From: Acidobacteriota bacterium
Lineage (GTDB): Bacteria; Acidobacteriota; Terriglobia; UBA7540
Length of the DNA: 5,379 nt
Direction: 5' to 3'
Assembly: GCA_021827245.1 (NCBI GenBank)
Contig: JAKAWN010000456.1
Span: forward strand, 1 to 5,379
Shown: piece after piece, positions 1 to 5,379 of the stretch
How the letters are laid out: each line of letters starts with the position of its first letter
Numbering within the stretch: position 1 is the first letter of the stretch
Notes under the pieces: generated by a model
What the model was told of the DNA's origin: nothing
What the model saw: the letters and a program-made list of their open reading frames with translations, nothing else
Database searches by the model: none
Program-made: the position numbers and the translations under genes

Positions 1-197
1 CGAGCCGTGGCAAAATCTTTCTCCCATGGAATCCGGAAGACCCGGGCTCCGTGTTCCCGAGCGATTTTCCGGCTGTTGTCAGTAGAACCTGTATCCGCGG
101 TAACGATTTCATCCACCACTCCGCGCACGCTTTCGAGGCAGCGGGAAAGGGTCGCCTCGGCGTCCTTGATGATCATTGAGAGTGCAAGCGTTGGCAT
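1..197 (-). CDS. GT2-family glycosyltransferase, N-terminal part (runs off left edge)
   Basis: Only the first 65 codons are present; the gene continues beyond base 1. The translation opens MPTLALSMIIKDAEATLSRC and then reads VDEIVTADTGSTDNS, followed by RVFRIPWEKDFATAR. This is the standard start of a GT-A fold, family 2 glycosyltransferase: a first beta strand with the K-D/N-E loop, the D-T-G-S-T-D nucleotide-sugar loop, and the W-x-x-D-F-A-x-A-R segment seen in the subgroup that often carries a helical TPR-like tail (SunS-like enzymes). The expected DXD metal site lies outside the window. The start at 197 fits the family; an in-frame ATG at 209 would add MRNN, and neither has a strong ribosome-binding site. 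It lies about 64 bases after the 757-residue glycosyltransferase gene on the same strand, so it is probably the third gene of the same operon. Donor and acceptor cannot be told from this fragment. Confidence 0.85.
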   Translation of the reverse strand, partial: MPTLALSMIIKDAEATLSRCLESVRGVVDEIVTADTGSTDNSRKIAREHGARVFRIPWEKDFATA

Positions 198-261
198 GTT
201 GTTCCGCATTCCAACGGTGGCAGGTCTGGATCTTCAGGTGCGGCATCGCCACGCGCCGTCA

Positions 262-2535
262 TCAGCCCACCAGGTGCCGGATCCTTTCTAGCTGCATGCC
301 GGTAACTCTGGCCCAGCTCAGCGATGTTCGCACCTTCTCTGCGGCGGACATTCCCCGCCGCGAAGCTTCTTCCCGGTGCTCGAAAACCCAGCGCATCACT
401 CTAGACAACTCCTCCGCATCGGGCTCGAACCAAGTGAGCGGGCCGGTCATGGGACCGAAACTCAGCTTAGCAGTTGATTTCTCGACCTCCTGGGCAGAGA
501 TGAAAAAGGAGGCCTCCGGTGGGCAAAACTCCCGTGCAGGCCCAAGCCCGGTGGCGATCACGGGCCGGCCACAGGCAAGCCCCTCCGCCAGGGGCATTCC
601 GAACCCTTCTCCGCGATAAGGCAGGGCGACGGCGTCTGCGCCCCGGTAAAGTGACGCAAGTTTCGAGTCTTCGAGCTTTTCGGTCAGGATCACCGCGTGA
701 GGCGAACGCAAATCATGGGTTTCGCGCGAAAACTTCTCAAGCAGACTCATGTCCTTGTAAAAAGTTAATGAGCCGATATCCTTGATCACGAGCGTGACGT
801 CATCGGCAGAAGTGAAGGCGCGGCGGTAGGCGTTCCAGAGAACATCGACTCCTTTTCGGGGGATCGCCCCGCCGACAAAGAGGAAAACAAAACTCCGGCA
901 TCCTTCCGGACGCCAGACAGGTCCCTCCGGCCTGAAGATTTCCGGATCAATACCCTCAGGGATTACCTGGACCTTATCTTTCGGCACGCCGCCGCGGGCA
1001 AATACCTGCCGGCAAAATTCCGAGGGGACCCACAACTCGTCCACAAACTGGTTGATTTGGTCGGTCCACCTCCTGGGGATGCTTCCGTATTCCCACGGGA
1101 TCATGACCGCAAGTTTCCCGCACGCAGGCCGGTCGAAGTTCGGTGGCCAGTGATGCCTGATGGTCAGGTCCAGCCGGCGAATTCTCCGTTTGAGCCCGTT
1201 TGAAACCGCGTCAAAGTGAGGTAGACTGGCTCCCGGGACTTCGCTGAAGCTTTGCGGCTCCAACACAGTTTCTAATTCATTCCCGGTCATCAGAGCACCG
1301 GCAATTTCGCGGTTGATCCGACCAAGACTTGAATGGACATAGAATGGCCCGACCAGCATCACTCCCCGTTTGACGCCCGAAACCCTCGAGGTTGGCCGGT
1401 GGGCTGCAACCACTTCATCAAGAGACTTTTGGAGCCTTTCTCTTGTGGCTTCCGCCAGTTGGGTTGATTCCAGGATGCAGCGGGCGGCCTCTATCTGCCG
1501 GTGCAGGAGAAAGTATTCAAAGATCGGCTCCAAGTACTGTGGCTCGCGAAGTGGTAACGACCCCAGACCCTGATAGCGCAGGTGTTGGACCGTCTCGTAA
1601 GGAAGGCGTTGGCGCAAAATGCCGAAGACCGATGGCGGATAGGCGGAGCGCGTCCGGACACCTGCGAGGTAACACTTCGCCGCCATCTCCTGATTGCCCG
1701 CAAGTTCGAACACCCAGCCCAGCAGCCAAAGAATGCGATAGGAATTCTCGCCGCCACTTCCTATATAGGATGGGTCGGGATTCTGGGTTGCCTGACGAAC
1801 ATAGCCGGGGATTTCCGAGTACCGTTCTTTCGAGGCGCAAAGCAAAGCAGCCAGATATGGAAGTTCGGCGTAGAGAGGAAAGCAGTCCATCCCCAGCTTC
1901 AGCAATCTCTCAGCTTCATCGGGCTGGTTATGCCGGATGAGAAGGACAATCAGGTTCCGCATCAGTAGCGAAGCGTAAGGCTTGGGAAGCGCCGTGCTAT
2001 CCCGCCACAGTTGCGACAATCGCTCGAGGCCCATTCCCGGCTCTTGCTGCTCCTCGAGCAGGGCCAAATAGAAGGGTGCCCAGAGTTCCAGGCTCTCTCT
2101 CAGTAATCCTTTCAGCTCAGCCGACGGTGTTGTCGTTGCGGCAATACGCAGACCCGGCTGAGTGACGTCAGGCTGAAAGCCCTTCTTCCACAAGCGAGGC
2201 TGAAGTCCGATCAGGTCTATCTCTGCGAAACATGGCAGGTGGATCGCAACAAAAGATCGCCCACCGGGAGTGGACGCGGCTTTGCGCAGGCCAACAGCAG
2301 ACCCTTCCAGTAATCTCTCTCCCGCCATCCAGAGAAAGGCGGCGTCTGATCCCTCCGGAAGCCGATTGTCCAGCAGAATTGAAAGCGGTTTCCTTTCCAC
2401 CCGGTCGCAGGCCGCTCGAAGGCTGGATGGAATCTCCCCATCCGAGGCACAGTCGGTGAGCAACGGCATGACCGAACTCCGTTCGCAGGCATGTTCGATG
2501 GAGAGCGAATCGGGGTTCACCACATATAACGACAT
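262..2535 (-). CDS. Large fusion protein: degenerate GT2-like domain, helical repeat region and GT4-type glycosyltransferase
   Basis: 757 residues, probably cytoplasmic, with no signal peptide or membrane segment seen. Residues about 385-757 form a GT-B fold, GT4-type retaining glycosyltransferase: an N-terminal Rossmann start (GVMLVGPFYVHSSLG, 391-405), the inter-domain stretch with DELWVPSEF and VIPEGIDPEIFRP (499-536), R560-K561 in the phosphate-binding loop, K585, and the E-x7-E motif with E643 and E651 in RGEGFGMPLAEG. Residues about 135-375 are helical and repeat-like; the segment DPSYIGSGGENSYRILWLLG and what follows resembles the tail normally found behind GT2 domains of the SunS-like/TPR type. 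Residues 1-130 look like the GT2 domain itself in decayed form: DCASDG (28-33) where DTGSTD is expected, and LWMAGERL (68-75) where LWLDADERL is usual. The GT4 half should be active; the GT2 half probably is not. The ATG at 2535 is preceded by GGAGA at 7-base spacing. Sugar donor and target are unknown. Confidence 0.88.
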   Translation of the reverse strand: MSLYVVNPDSLSIEHACERSSVMPLLTDCASDGEIPSSLRAACDRVERKPLSILLDNRLPEGSDAAFLWMAGERLLEGSAVGLRKAASTPGGRSFVAIHLPCFAEIDLIGLQPRLWKKGFQPDVTQPGLRIAATTTPSAELKGLLRESLELWAPFYLALLEEQQEPGMGLERLSQLWRDSTALPKPYASLLMRNLIVLLIRHNQPDEAERLLKLGMDCFPLYAELPYLAALLCASKERYSEIPGYVRQATQNPDPSYIGSGGENSYRILWLLGWVFELAGNQEMAAKCYLAGVRTRSAYPPSVFGILRQRLPYETVQHLRYQGLGSLPLREPQYLEPIFEYFLLHRQIEAARCILESTQLAEATRERLQKSLDEVVAAHRPTSRVSGVKRGVMLVGPFYVHSSLGRINREIAGALMTGNELETVLEPQSFSEVPGASLPHFDAVSNGLKRRIRRLDLTIRHHWPPNFDRPACGKLAVMIPWEYGSIPRRWTDQINQFVDELWVPSEFCRQVFARGGVPKDKVQVIPEGIDPEIFRPEGPVWRPEGCRSFVFLFVGGAIPRKGVDVLWNAYRRAFTSADDVTLVIKDIGSLTFYKDMSLLEKFSRETHDLRSPHAVILTEKLEDSKLASLYRGADAVALPYRGEGFGMPLAEGLACGRPVIATGLGPAREFCPPEASFFISAQEVEKSTAKLSFGPMTGPLTWFEPDAEELSRVMRWVFEHREEASRRGMSAAEKVRTSLSWARVTGMQLERIRHLVG

Positions 2536-2542
2536 GGGCTTT

Positions 2543-2547
2543 TCTCC
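2543..2547 (-). promoter_or_regulatory. Ribosome-binding site of the 757-residue glycosyltransferase
   Basis: On the minus strand GGAGA lies 7 bases before the ATG at 2535. It supports this start rather than a later in-frame Met (for example Met23). The 85 bases between this gene and the preceding stop codon (2536-2620) hold no clear terminator or promoter; I see only a short direct repeat, CCTTCAG, near its upstream end. Confidence 0.6.
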
Positions 2548-2620
2548 AAATCAAGCTGACGGCAGAATGAACGCGCCGCAACGCCGGAATCGAAACCTTC
2601 AGCCGATGACAAGCAAGCCT

Positions 2621-4216
2621 TCAGTCGAGCAGCCGCCGGGATTCGGCCACCCACCGTGGAATGATCACCTTCCAGTCGTACTGTTGCACCATGCATGCCC
2701 GTCCCTGTTCAGCGCGCTGGCGCGCTTCCTCCCTGTGAGAGAAGATTTGCCGCATCAGCTGGCGCAAATGGTCCACATCGGGCTCCGCCCATCGGTGCCC
2801 GGCAAAGATTTCGACATCCACGTCCTCGGGCACAGGGGCGACGCTATAGTCGATCAGATAGCTGTTTTCATGGCTCAAAAAGTCGGCCTGACCACTCCAG
2901 CCGGTTGCGATCACCGGAATCTGGCAGGAGAGCGCTTCCATGAACGGACGGCCGTAACCCTCGCCACGCGTCGGCAGCACAAAACAATCTCCCGTCGCAT
3001 AAAGACGCGGCATTTCACGCTGAGGAATATATCCGTTGATCAGGATGATCGGTGGCGCATTTTCCAGCCGCAGGCCTGCCTCGCGCTCGACAAACCAGGT
3101 GATGTGGCCTTGCAGGTCCGTAAAAGCGTCATGAAGCTGGCTGACCTTCAGGATCAAGGCAACGTCTTCATCAGGCTTGAATTCCCGCAAGTAAGCAAGC
3201 AGCAGAATGTCGTAGCCCTTGCGCAGTTGCCAGTCAAAAATAGAAATGAAATTGAATCCGCGTTTCCGTGGAATTTGCAGTGGCATGGCGCCGGGTCGGA
3301 AGAGTTGCGTATCAACTCCCGGAGGAACAAGCCGAAGTTTTTTCTCTTCCACGCCAGCCCGGGCGTAAGTTTCAAGATTGAAGCGGGTCGGGACCCAGAC
3401 TTCATCCATCCGGTTGCACCGCTCACGAACACCGTCAGGGAGCCTGTCCGTTTCAAACATGGTTCGGACGACACACCAGCGGCCGTAGATTTCCATGTCC
3501 CAGGCGCTGGCCATCGAGTACTGCAGGAATATGCTTTGGCTCAGATCTACCGCTCGGCGTTGGAGAGCCTCGAGCTTGTGCCGGGATTCGATCGGAAGCA
3601 GGTTGCTCGTATCGGTTGCAGGCCCAAGAGGCGCAAGCTGCACGGGAATCCCGCACTCAGACACTCCAAGCGCTTCAACCCAGGCCTCTTCGGCGTAACC
3701 ACTTCCCCCGTAAACAAAGCCTTTGAAATATATTCCTGCCTGGGCGCAATGGGCATGAGAGGAGACGACCGTGGCTGACCCTGCGTCACGCTGAGCAGTA
3801 AGATGTCCGGGCATCAGCGTGGTAGTTGCCTGGTTCTGTCCGGATTCCTCTCCGCGACAGGTTCTCACAAGGCGGAGCAAGGCATCTCGCTCCCGCCCTG
3901 AACTCCTGCCGGCCGCTCCTTTAAGAAATGGAAGGGCTTCCGTAAGGCGGCCCGTCCTTGCCAGGAGAACGCCAAGATTGCCTGCCGCTGAAGTGTTTCG
4001 AGGGTCTATCCACAAGGCACGGCGATACCCCTGTTCGCTTTCGACGAGCCGATTGCACATCAGTTGTGCTGTTGCCCAGTCATTCCAAATCTCGCTGGTC
4101 TCCAGACTCTTCAATACCTGGTCCAGGACCTGTACCGCTTCCTTGTATCGACTTTCCTGAAAGAACTTCAGCGCCTGCTGGTGTTGACGTCCACAAAGGC
4201 TTGTCATGTCCGGCAT
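2621..4216 (-). CDS. TPR-containing GT4-type glycosyltransferase
   Basis: 531 residues, no signal peptide or membrane segment, so probably cytoplasmic. The first ~111 residues fit three 34-residue TPR units (about 9-43, 44-77, 78-111) with typical features such as YKEAVQVLDQVLK, YRRALWIDPRN and AGNLGVLLARTGRLTEAL. After a linker rich in polar residues (112-158), a GT-B glycosyltransferase begins: GFVYGGSGYAEEAW (166-179), then MDEVWVPTRFN and VPPGVDTQLFRP (270-308), R332-K333 in the donor-phosphate loop, K357, and E-x7-E with E419 and E427 in RGEGYGRPFMEA. These mark a GT4-type retaining enzyme using a nucleotide sugar. TPRs commonly bind the protein acceptor or a partner. It is the first gene of the minus-strand operon and shares its central motifs with the next gene, so the two GT4 halves are probably related. 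The start at 4216 has AGGTGG at 7-base spacing; the second Met (codon 4) is less well placed. Specific sugar and target are unknown. Confidence 0.9.
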   Translation of the reverse strand: MPDMTSLCGRQHQQALKFFQESRYKEAVQVLDQVLKSLETSEIWNDWATAQLMCNRLVESEQGYRRALWIDPRNTSAAGNLGVLLARTGRLTEALPFLKGAAGRSSGRERDALLRLVRTCRGEESGQNQATTTLMPGHLTAQRDAGSATVVSSHAHCAQAGIYFKGFVYGGSGYAEEAWVEALGVSECGIPVQLAPLGPATDTSNLLPIESRHKLEALQRRAVDLSQSIFLQYSMASAWDMEIYGRWCVVRTMFETDRLPDGVRERCNRMDEVWVPTRFNLETYARAGVEEKKLRLVPPGVDTQLFRPGAMPLQIPRKRGFNFISIFDWQLRKGYDILLLAYLREFKPDEDVALILKVSQLHDAFTDLQGHITWFVEREAGLRLENAPPIILINGYIPQREMPRLYATGDCFVLPTRGEGYGRPFMEALSCQIPVIATGWSGQADFLSHENSYLIDYSVAPVPEDVDVEIFAGHRWAEPDVDHLRQLMRQIFSHREEARQRAEQGRACMVQQYDWKVIIPRWVAESRRLLD

Positions 4217-4223
4217 TGATTTG

Positions 4224-4229
4224 CCACCT
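4224..4229 (-). promoter_or_regulatory. Ribosome-binding site of the TPR-GT4 glycosyltransferase
   Basis: AGGTGG on the minus strand lies 7 bases before the ATG at 4216. It decides the start in favour of that ATG; the next in-frame ATG (4207) would be 16 bases from it, which is too far. Confidence 0.65.
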
Positions 4230-4285
4230 GAAACGAATTGTCCACTGAATTGCGCGTTCGCCGAACAACCTCTCTATGCAAGCTG

Positions 4286-4293
4286 TAATCGGC
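4286..4293 (-). promoter_or_regulatory. Possible sigma-28-like -10 element facing the glycosyltransferase operon
   Basis: The minus strand reads GCCGATTA here, one mismatch from the FliA -10 consensus GCCGATAA, and would start a transcript about 60-70 bases before the TPR-GT4 ATG. The -35 region at the usual 11-base spacing (GCAGCTTG) matches TAAAGTTT poorly. One-mismatch copies also occur inside genes in this window (GCCGATAT at 773, GCCGATGA at 2602, both plus strand), so chance is a real explanation. Confidence 0.2.
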
Positions 4294-4525
4294 TGCTTGC
4301 GAACCAAGCTGCCTGGCATGCGCATCTGTCACGCTGCCACGGCACAGTTGCCTCAACCGTTCTCGAAGTCTAAAGCCTGCACTACGGTTCAGTTTCCAAA
4401 GACGTTTCATTCTTCCAATTCTCTAATGAGGTCTTTCCCATGAAGCCGTAGCCCATTATCACTTCCTCAACGCGACAGAGCATCTGCCATGCCAAAGGTC
4501 TTCCTGCTTTGTCCACTCGCGATTG

Positions 4526-4552
4526 TATTGTCAAGTCCACATTTGCCGATAA
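4526..4552 (+). promoter_or_regulatory. Candidate sigma-28 (FliA) promoter of flbD-motA
   Basis: GCCGATAA at 4545-4552 is an exact copy of the sigma-28 -10 consensus. At the standard 11-base spacing the -35 position (4526-4533) reads TATTGTCA, matching TAAAGTTT at 4 of 8 positions, so the -35 half is weak. Transcription would start around 4558-4560 and leave a leader of about 65 bases before flbD. Motor genes such as motA are classic late, FliA-dependent flagellar genes in enterics and related systems, which fits. An exact 8-base match within about 200 bases of the start is unlikely by chance, but the promoter remains inferred. Confidence 0.55.
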
Positions 4553-4563
4553 GACCTTGTTGA

Positions 4564-4584
4564 GAGGTCAACCTCCGGCCGGGG
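4564..4584. repeat. Interrupted palindromes in the flbD leader
   Basis: GAGGT-CA-ACCTC (4564-4575) is a 12-base interrupted palindrome directly followed by the perfect palindrome CCGGCCGG (4575-4582). GACCT at 4553-4557 can also pair with AGGTC at 4565-4569. These lie just downstream of the predicted transcription start, so they could form an operator or a structured 5' leader. Short palindromes like these can also arise by chance. Confidence 0.3.
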
Positions 4585-4625
4585 AGATAGCGTACCCCCA
4601 GCGAACGAAATGTGGCGTCAAGCGT

Positions 4626-4874
4626 ATGATTCAGCTCACGCGGTTGAATAAAAAGTCTATCGTTGTGAATTCCGATCTGATCGAGTTCATCGAGAACGCT
4701 CCAGACACGGTCATCACGCTGGTTACCGGAGAAAAGGTTGTGGTCACGGAAACCATTGAAGAAGTCATCGACCGTTTCGTCCTTTTTCGACGACGACTGT
4801 TCCCAGCTTCTCTAGCCACGCTTCCACGGACCGTTTTGTCTGAGCCACACACCCTGCACGACGAATCTGAATGA
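4626..4874 (+). CDS. flbD: Flagellar protein FlbD (SwrD-like)
   Basis: 82 residues. FlbD-family proteins are small cytoplasmic proteins encoded within flagellar operons in Firmicutes, Spirochaetes, Acidobacteria and others; the Bacillus member SwrD is known for raising flagellar motor power, acting together with the stator genes. The family signature is clear: MIQLTRLNKKSIVVNSDLIE, then IENAPDTVITLVTGEKVVV and a following ETIEEVIDRF segment. The family starts with M-I-x-L-T-R-L-N, so the ATG at 4626 is chosen although the frame stays open upstream to a TTG at 4509, and no strong ribosome-binding site precedes it. Residues after about 57 (RRRLFPASLATLPRTVLSEP and a short acidic end) are an extension beyond the usual 60-75-residue length and look disordered. 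motA follows after 10 bases, which agrees with the known flbD-motA-motB order. Confidence 0.92.
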   Translation: MIQLTRLNKKSIVVNSDLIEFIENAPDTVITLVTGEKVVVTETIEEVIDRFVLFRRRLFPASLATLPRTVLSEPHTLHDESE

Positions 4875-4878
4875 GGGA
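4873..4878 (+). promoter_or_regulatory. Ribosome-binding site of motA, overlapping the flbD stop
   Basis: GAGGGA begins inside the TGA stop codon of flbD (4872-4874) and lies 6 bases before a TTG at 4885. It decides for a TTG start of motA and implies translational coupling of the two genes. Confidence 0.7.
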
Positions 4879-4884
4879 CGACCA

Positions 4885-5379
4885 TTGGACAAAGGCACTT
4901 GGGCAGGAATCCTCATCGCGATTGGCGGCATTATCGGTGGCATGACTATGGAAGGCGGGAAAATCGTCCAGATCCTTCAGCCGACGGCTGCGATGATTGT
5001 ACTGGGAGGCACGCTCGGCGCGGTCATGATCGCCTTCCCCCTCCCAGTGGTCGTCGCGAGCTTCAAAAGACTCACCCAGGTATTTTCAGAAACTACTAAT
5101 GATCCGGAAAAGCTGATCAAGGAAATCGTCCGTTATGTCCAGACGGCACGCAAAGAAGGCATAATCGCTCTCGATAACGAATTAGAAACCATTGAGAATC
5201 CGTTTCTTAAGAAATCTCTTATGCTCGCTATCGACGGGACAGAACCGCGAGAACTCCGGGCCATCATGGAACTCGAGATGAATAATCAATCGGAACATGA
5301 AGAGAGGGTCCCACAAGTGTTTGAGGCGGCGGGAGGGTTTGCTCCCACCATTGGGATTCTCGGTGCTGGCAGTTGCCTG
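4885..5379 (+). CDS. motA: Flagellar motor stator protein MotA, N-terminal part (runs off right edge)
   Basis: The first 165 residues of a protein usually about 250-290 long. MotA is the inner-membrane stator subunit that, with MotB, couples ion flow to torque on FliG. Membrane segment 1 is at about 5-22 (WAGILIAIGGIIGG) and segment 2 at about 34-52 (AAMIVLGGTLGAVMIAF), joined by the typical MEGGKIVQILQPT loop. The cytoplasmic domain contains TARKEGIIALDNELE, where R89 and D97 align with the E. coli FliG-contacting residues R90 and E98. MELEMNNQSEHEE precedes the third membrane segment, which begins GGFAPTIGILGA with the conserved proline (P154, aligning with E. coli P173). The start is a TTG giving MDKGTWAG, supported by its ribosome-binding site and the family N-terminus. 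The last residues, GSC-L, differ from the expected V-L-G-L and may reflect poor sequence at a contig end. Ion choice (H+ or Na+) cannot be told. motB probably follows. Confidence 0.95.
   Translation, partial: MDKGTWAGILIAIGGIIGGMTMEGGKIVQILQPTAAMIVLGGTLGAVMIAFPLPVVVASFKRLTQVFSETTNDPEKLIKEIVRYVQTARKEGIIALDNELETIENPFLKKSLMLAIDGTEPRELRAIMELEMNNQSEHEERVPQVFEAAGGFAPTIGILGAGSCL

Larger units (their letters stand above)
4217..4625. other. Divergent intergenic region between glycosyltransferase and flagellar operons
   Basis: This 409-base stretch separates the two opposite transcription units. It contains the ribosome-binding site of the TPR-GT4 gene, a sigma-28-like promoter facing flbD, a weaker sigma-28-like -10 facing the glycosyltransferases, and palindromic sequence in the flbD leader. 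No tRNA, IS element or convincing terminator is visible. On the minus strand GATAAT at 4460-4455 resembles a sigma-70 -10, but no acceptable -35 lies 16-18 bases upstream, so it is not called. A 68-codon open frame (4410-4204, minus) is discussed as rejected. Confidence 0.6.

Noticed and set aside
773..780. GCCGATAT on the plus strand, matching the Bacillus-type sigma-D -10.
   Set aside because: It lies deep inside a glycosyltransferase gene, on the antisense strand, with no gene downstream in that direction; it is taken as a chance match and used to judge the weak site at 4286.
2270..3778. A 502-codon open frame on the plus strand, antisense to both glycosyltransferase genes and crossing the gap between them.
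   Set aside because: Its translation has no recognisable domain and low-complexity, Arg/Pro/Ser-rich composition, while the opposite strand encodes two clear glycosyltransferases with ribosome-binding sites. It is most likely a by-product of the codon usage of those genes.
4311..4340. TGGCATGCGCATCTG and CGGCACAGTTGC as possible sigma-54 promoters in the intergenic region.
   Set aside because: The GG and GC pairs do not have the required 10-base spacing in either case.
4204..4410. A 68-codon minus-strand open frame starting MKRLWKLNRSAGF, overlapping the start of the TPR-GT4 gene by 13 bases, with its TGA overlapping an internal ATG (ATGA).
   Set aside because: The protein is Arg-rich with no family I recognise, codon use is mixed (AGA, CGA, AGT and others), and no properly spaced ribosome-binding site precedes it. 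The TPR-GT4 gene has its own good site for the upstream ATG, so coupling is not needed. A small leader protein is not excluded.
4529..4534. TTGACA on the minus strand, a perfect sigma-70 -35 hexamer facing the glycosyltransferases.
   Set aside because: At 16-18 bases spacing the -10 positions read ACAAAG, CAAAGC or AAAGCA, none close to TATAAT.
4509..4625. Upstream extension of flbD from a TTG at 4509.
   Set aside because: The FlbD family begins at M-I-x-L-T-R-L-N, the added 39 residues resemble nothing, and the predicted promoter lies inside the extension.

Overview
The window looks like a piece of a flagellated Gram-negative-type bacterial genome with a GC content in the fifties by eye. 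The combination of flbD directly followed by motA, the sequence style of the MotA N-terminus and the neighbouring large TPR-containing glycosyltransferases would fit Acidobacteriota, but this assignment rests on memory of the families and is only moderately supported.

Layout. The left four-fifths (1-4216) is a minus-strand block of three glycosyltransferase genes, read right to left: a TPR + GT4-type glycosyltransferase (4216 to 2621), a 757-residue protein with a GT4-type catalytic half and an unusual N-terminal half (2535 to 262), and the first 65 codons of a GT2-type glycosyltransferase (from 197 off the left edge). Gaps are 85 and about 64 bases, with no obvious terminator, so they are probably one transcription unit. 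A 409-base divergent intergenic region (4217-4625) follows. The right end is a plus-strand flagellar unit: flbD (4626-4874) and, 10 bases later with a TTG start, motA (4885 off the right edge).

Regulation. The flagellar side has an exact match to the sigma-28 (FliA) -10 element GCCGATAA about 75 bases before flbD, with a weak -35. A one-mismatch version lies on the opposite strand before the glycosyltransferase genes, but it is no better than chance on its own.

How the genes may work together. FlbD and MotA belong to flagellar assembly and motor function. Glycosyltransferases of the GT4 and GT2 classes with TPR-like helices, divergently placed beside flagellar genes, suggest a cytoplasmic glycosylation pathway whose target could be flagellin or another flagellar protein; no target gene is in the window, so this is inference. 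The most unusual single item is the 757-residue protein. Its N-terminal half reads like a GT2 enzyme plus its helical tail, in which the nucleotide-binding and metal-binding motifs have decayed, fused to an apparently intact GT4 enzyme.
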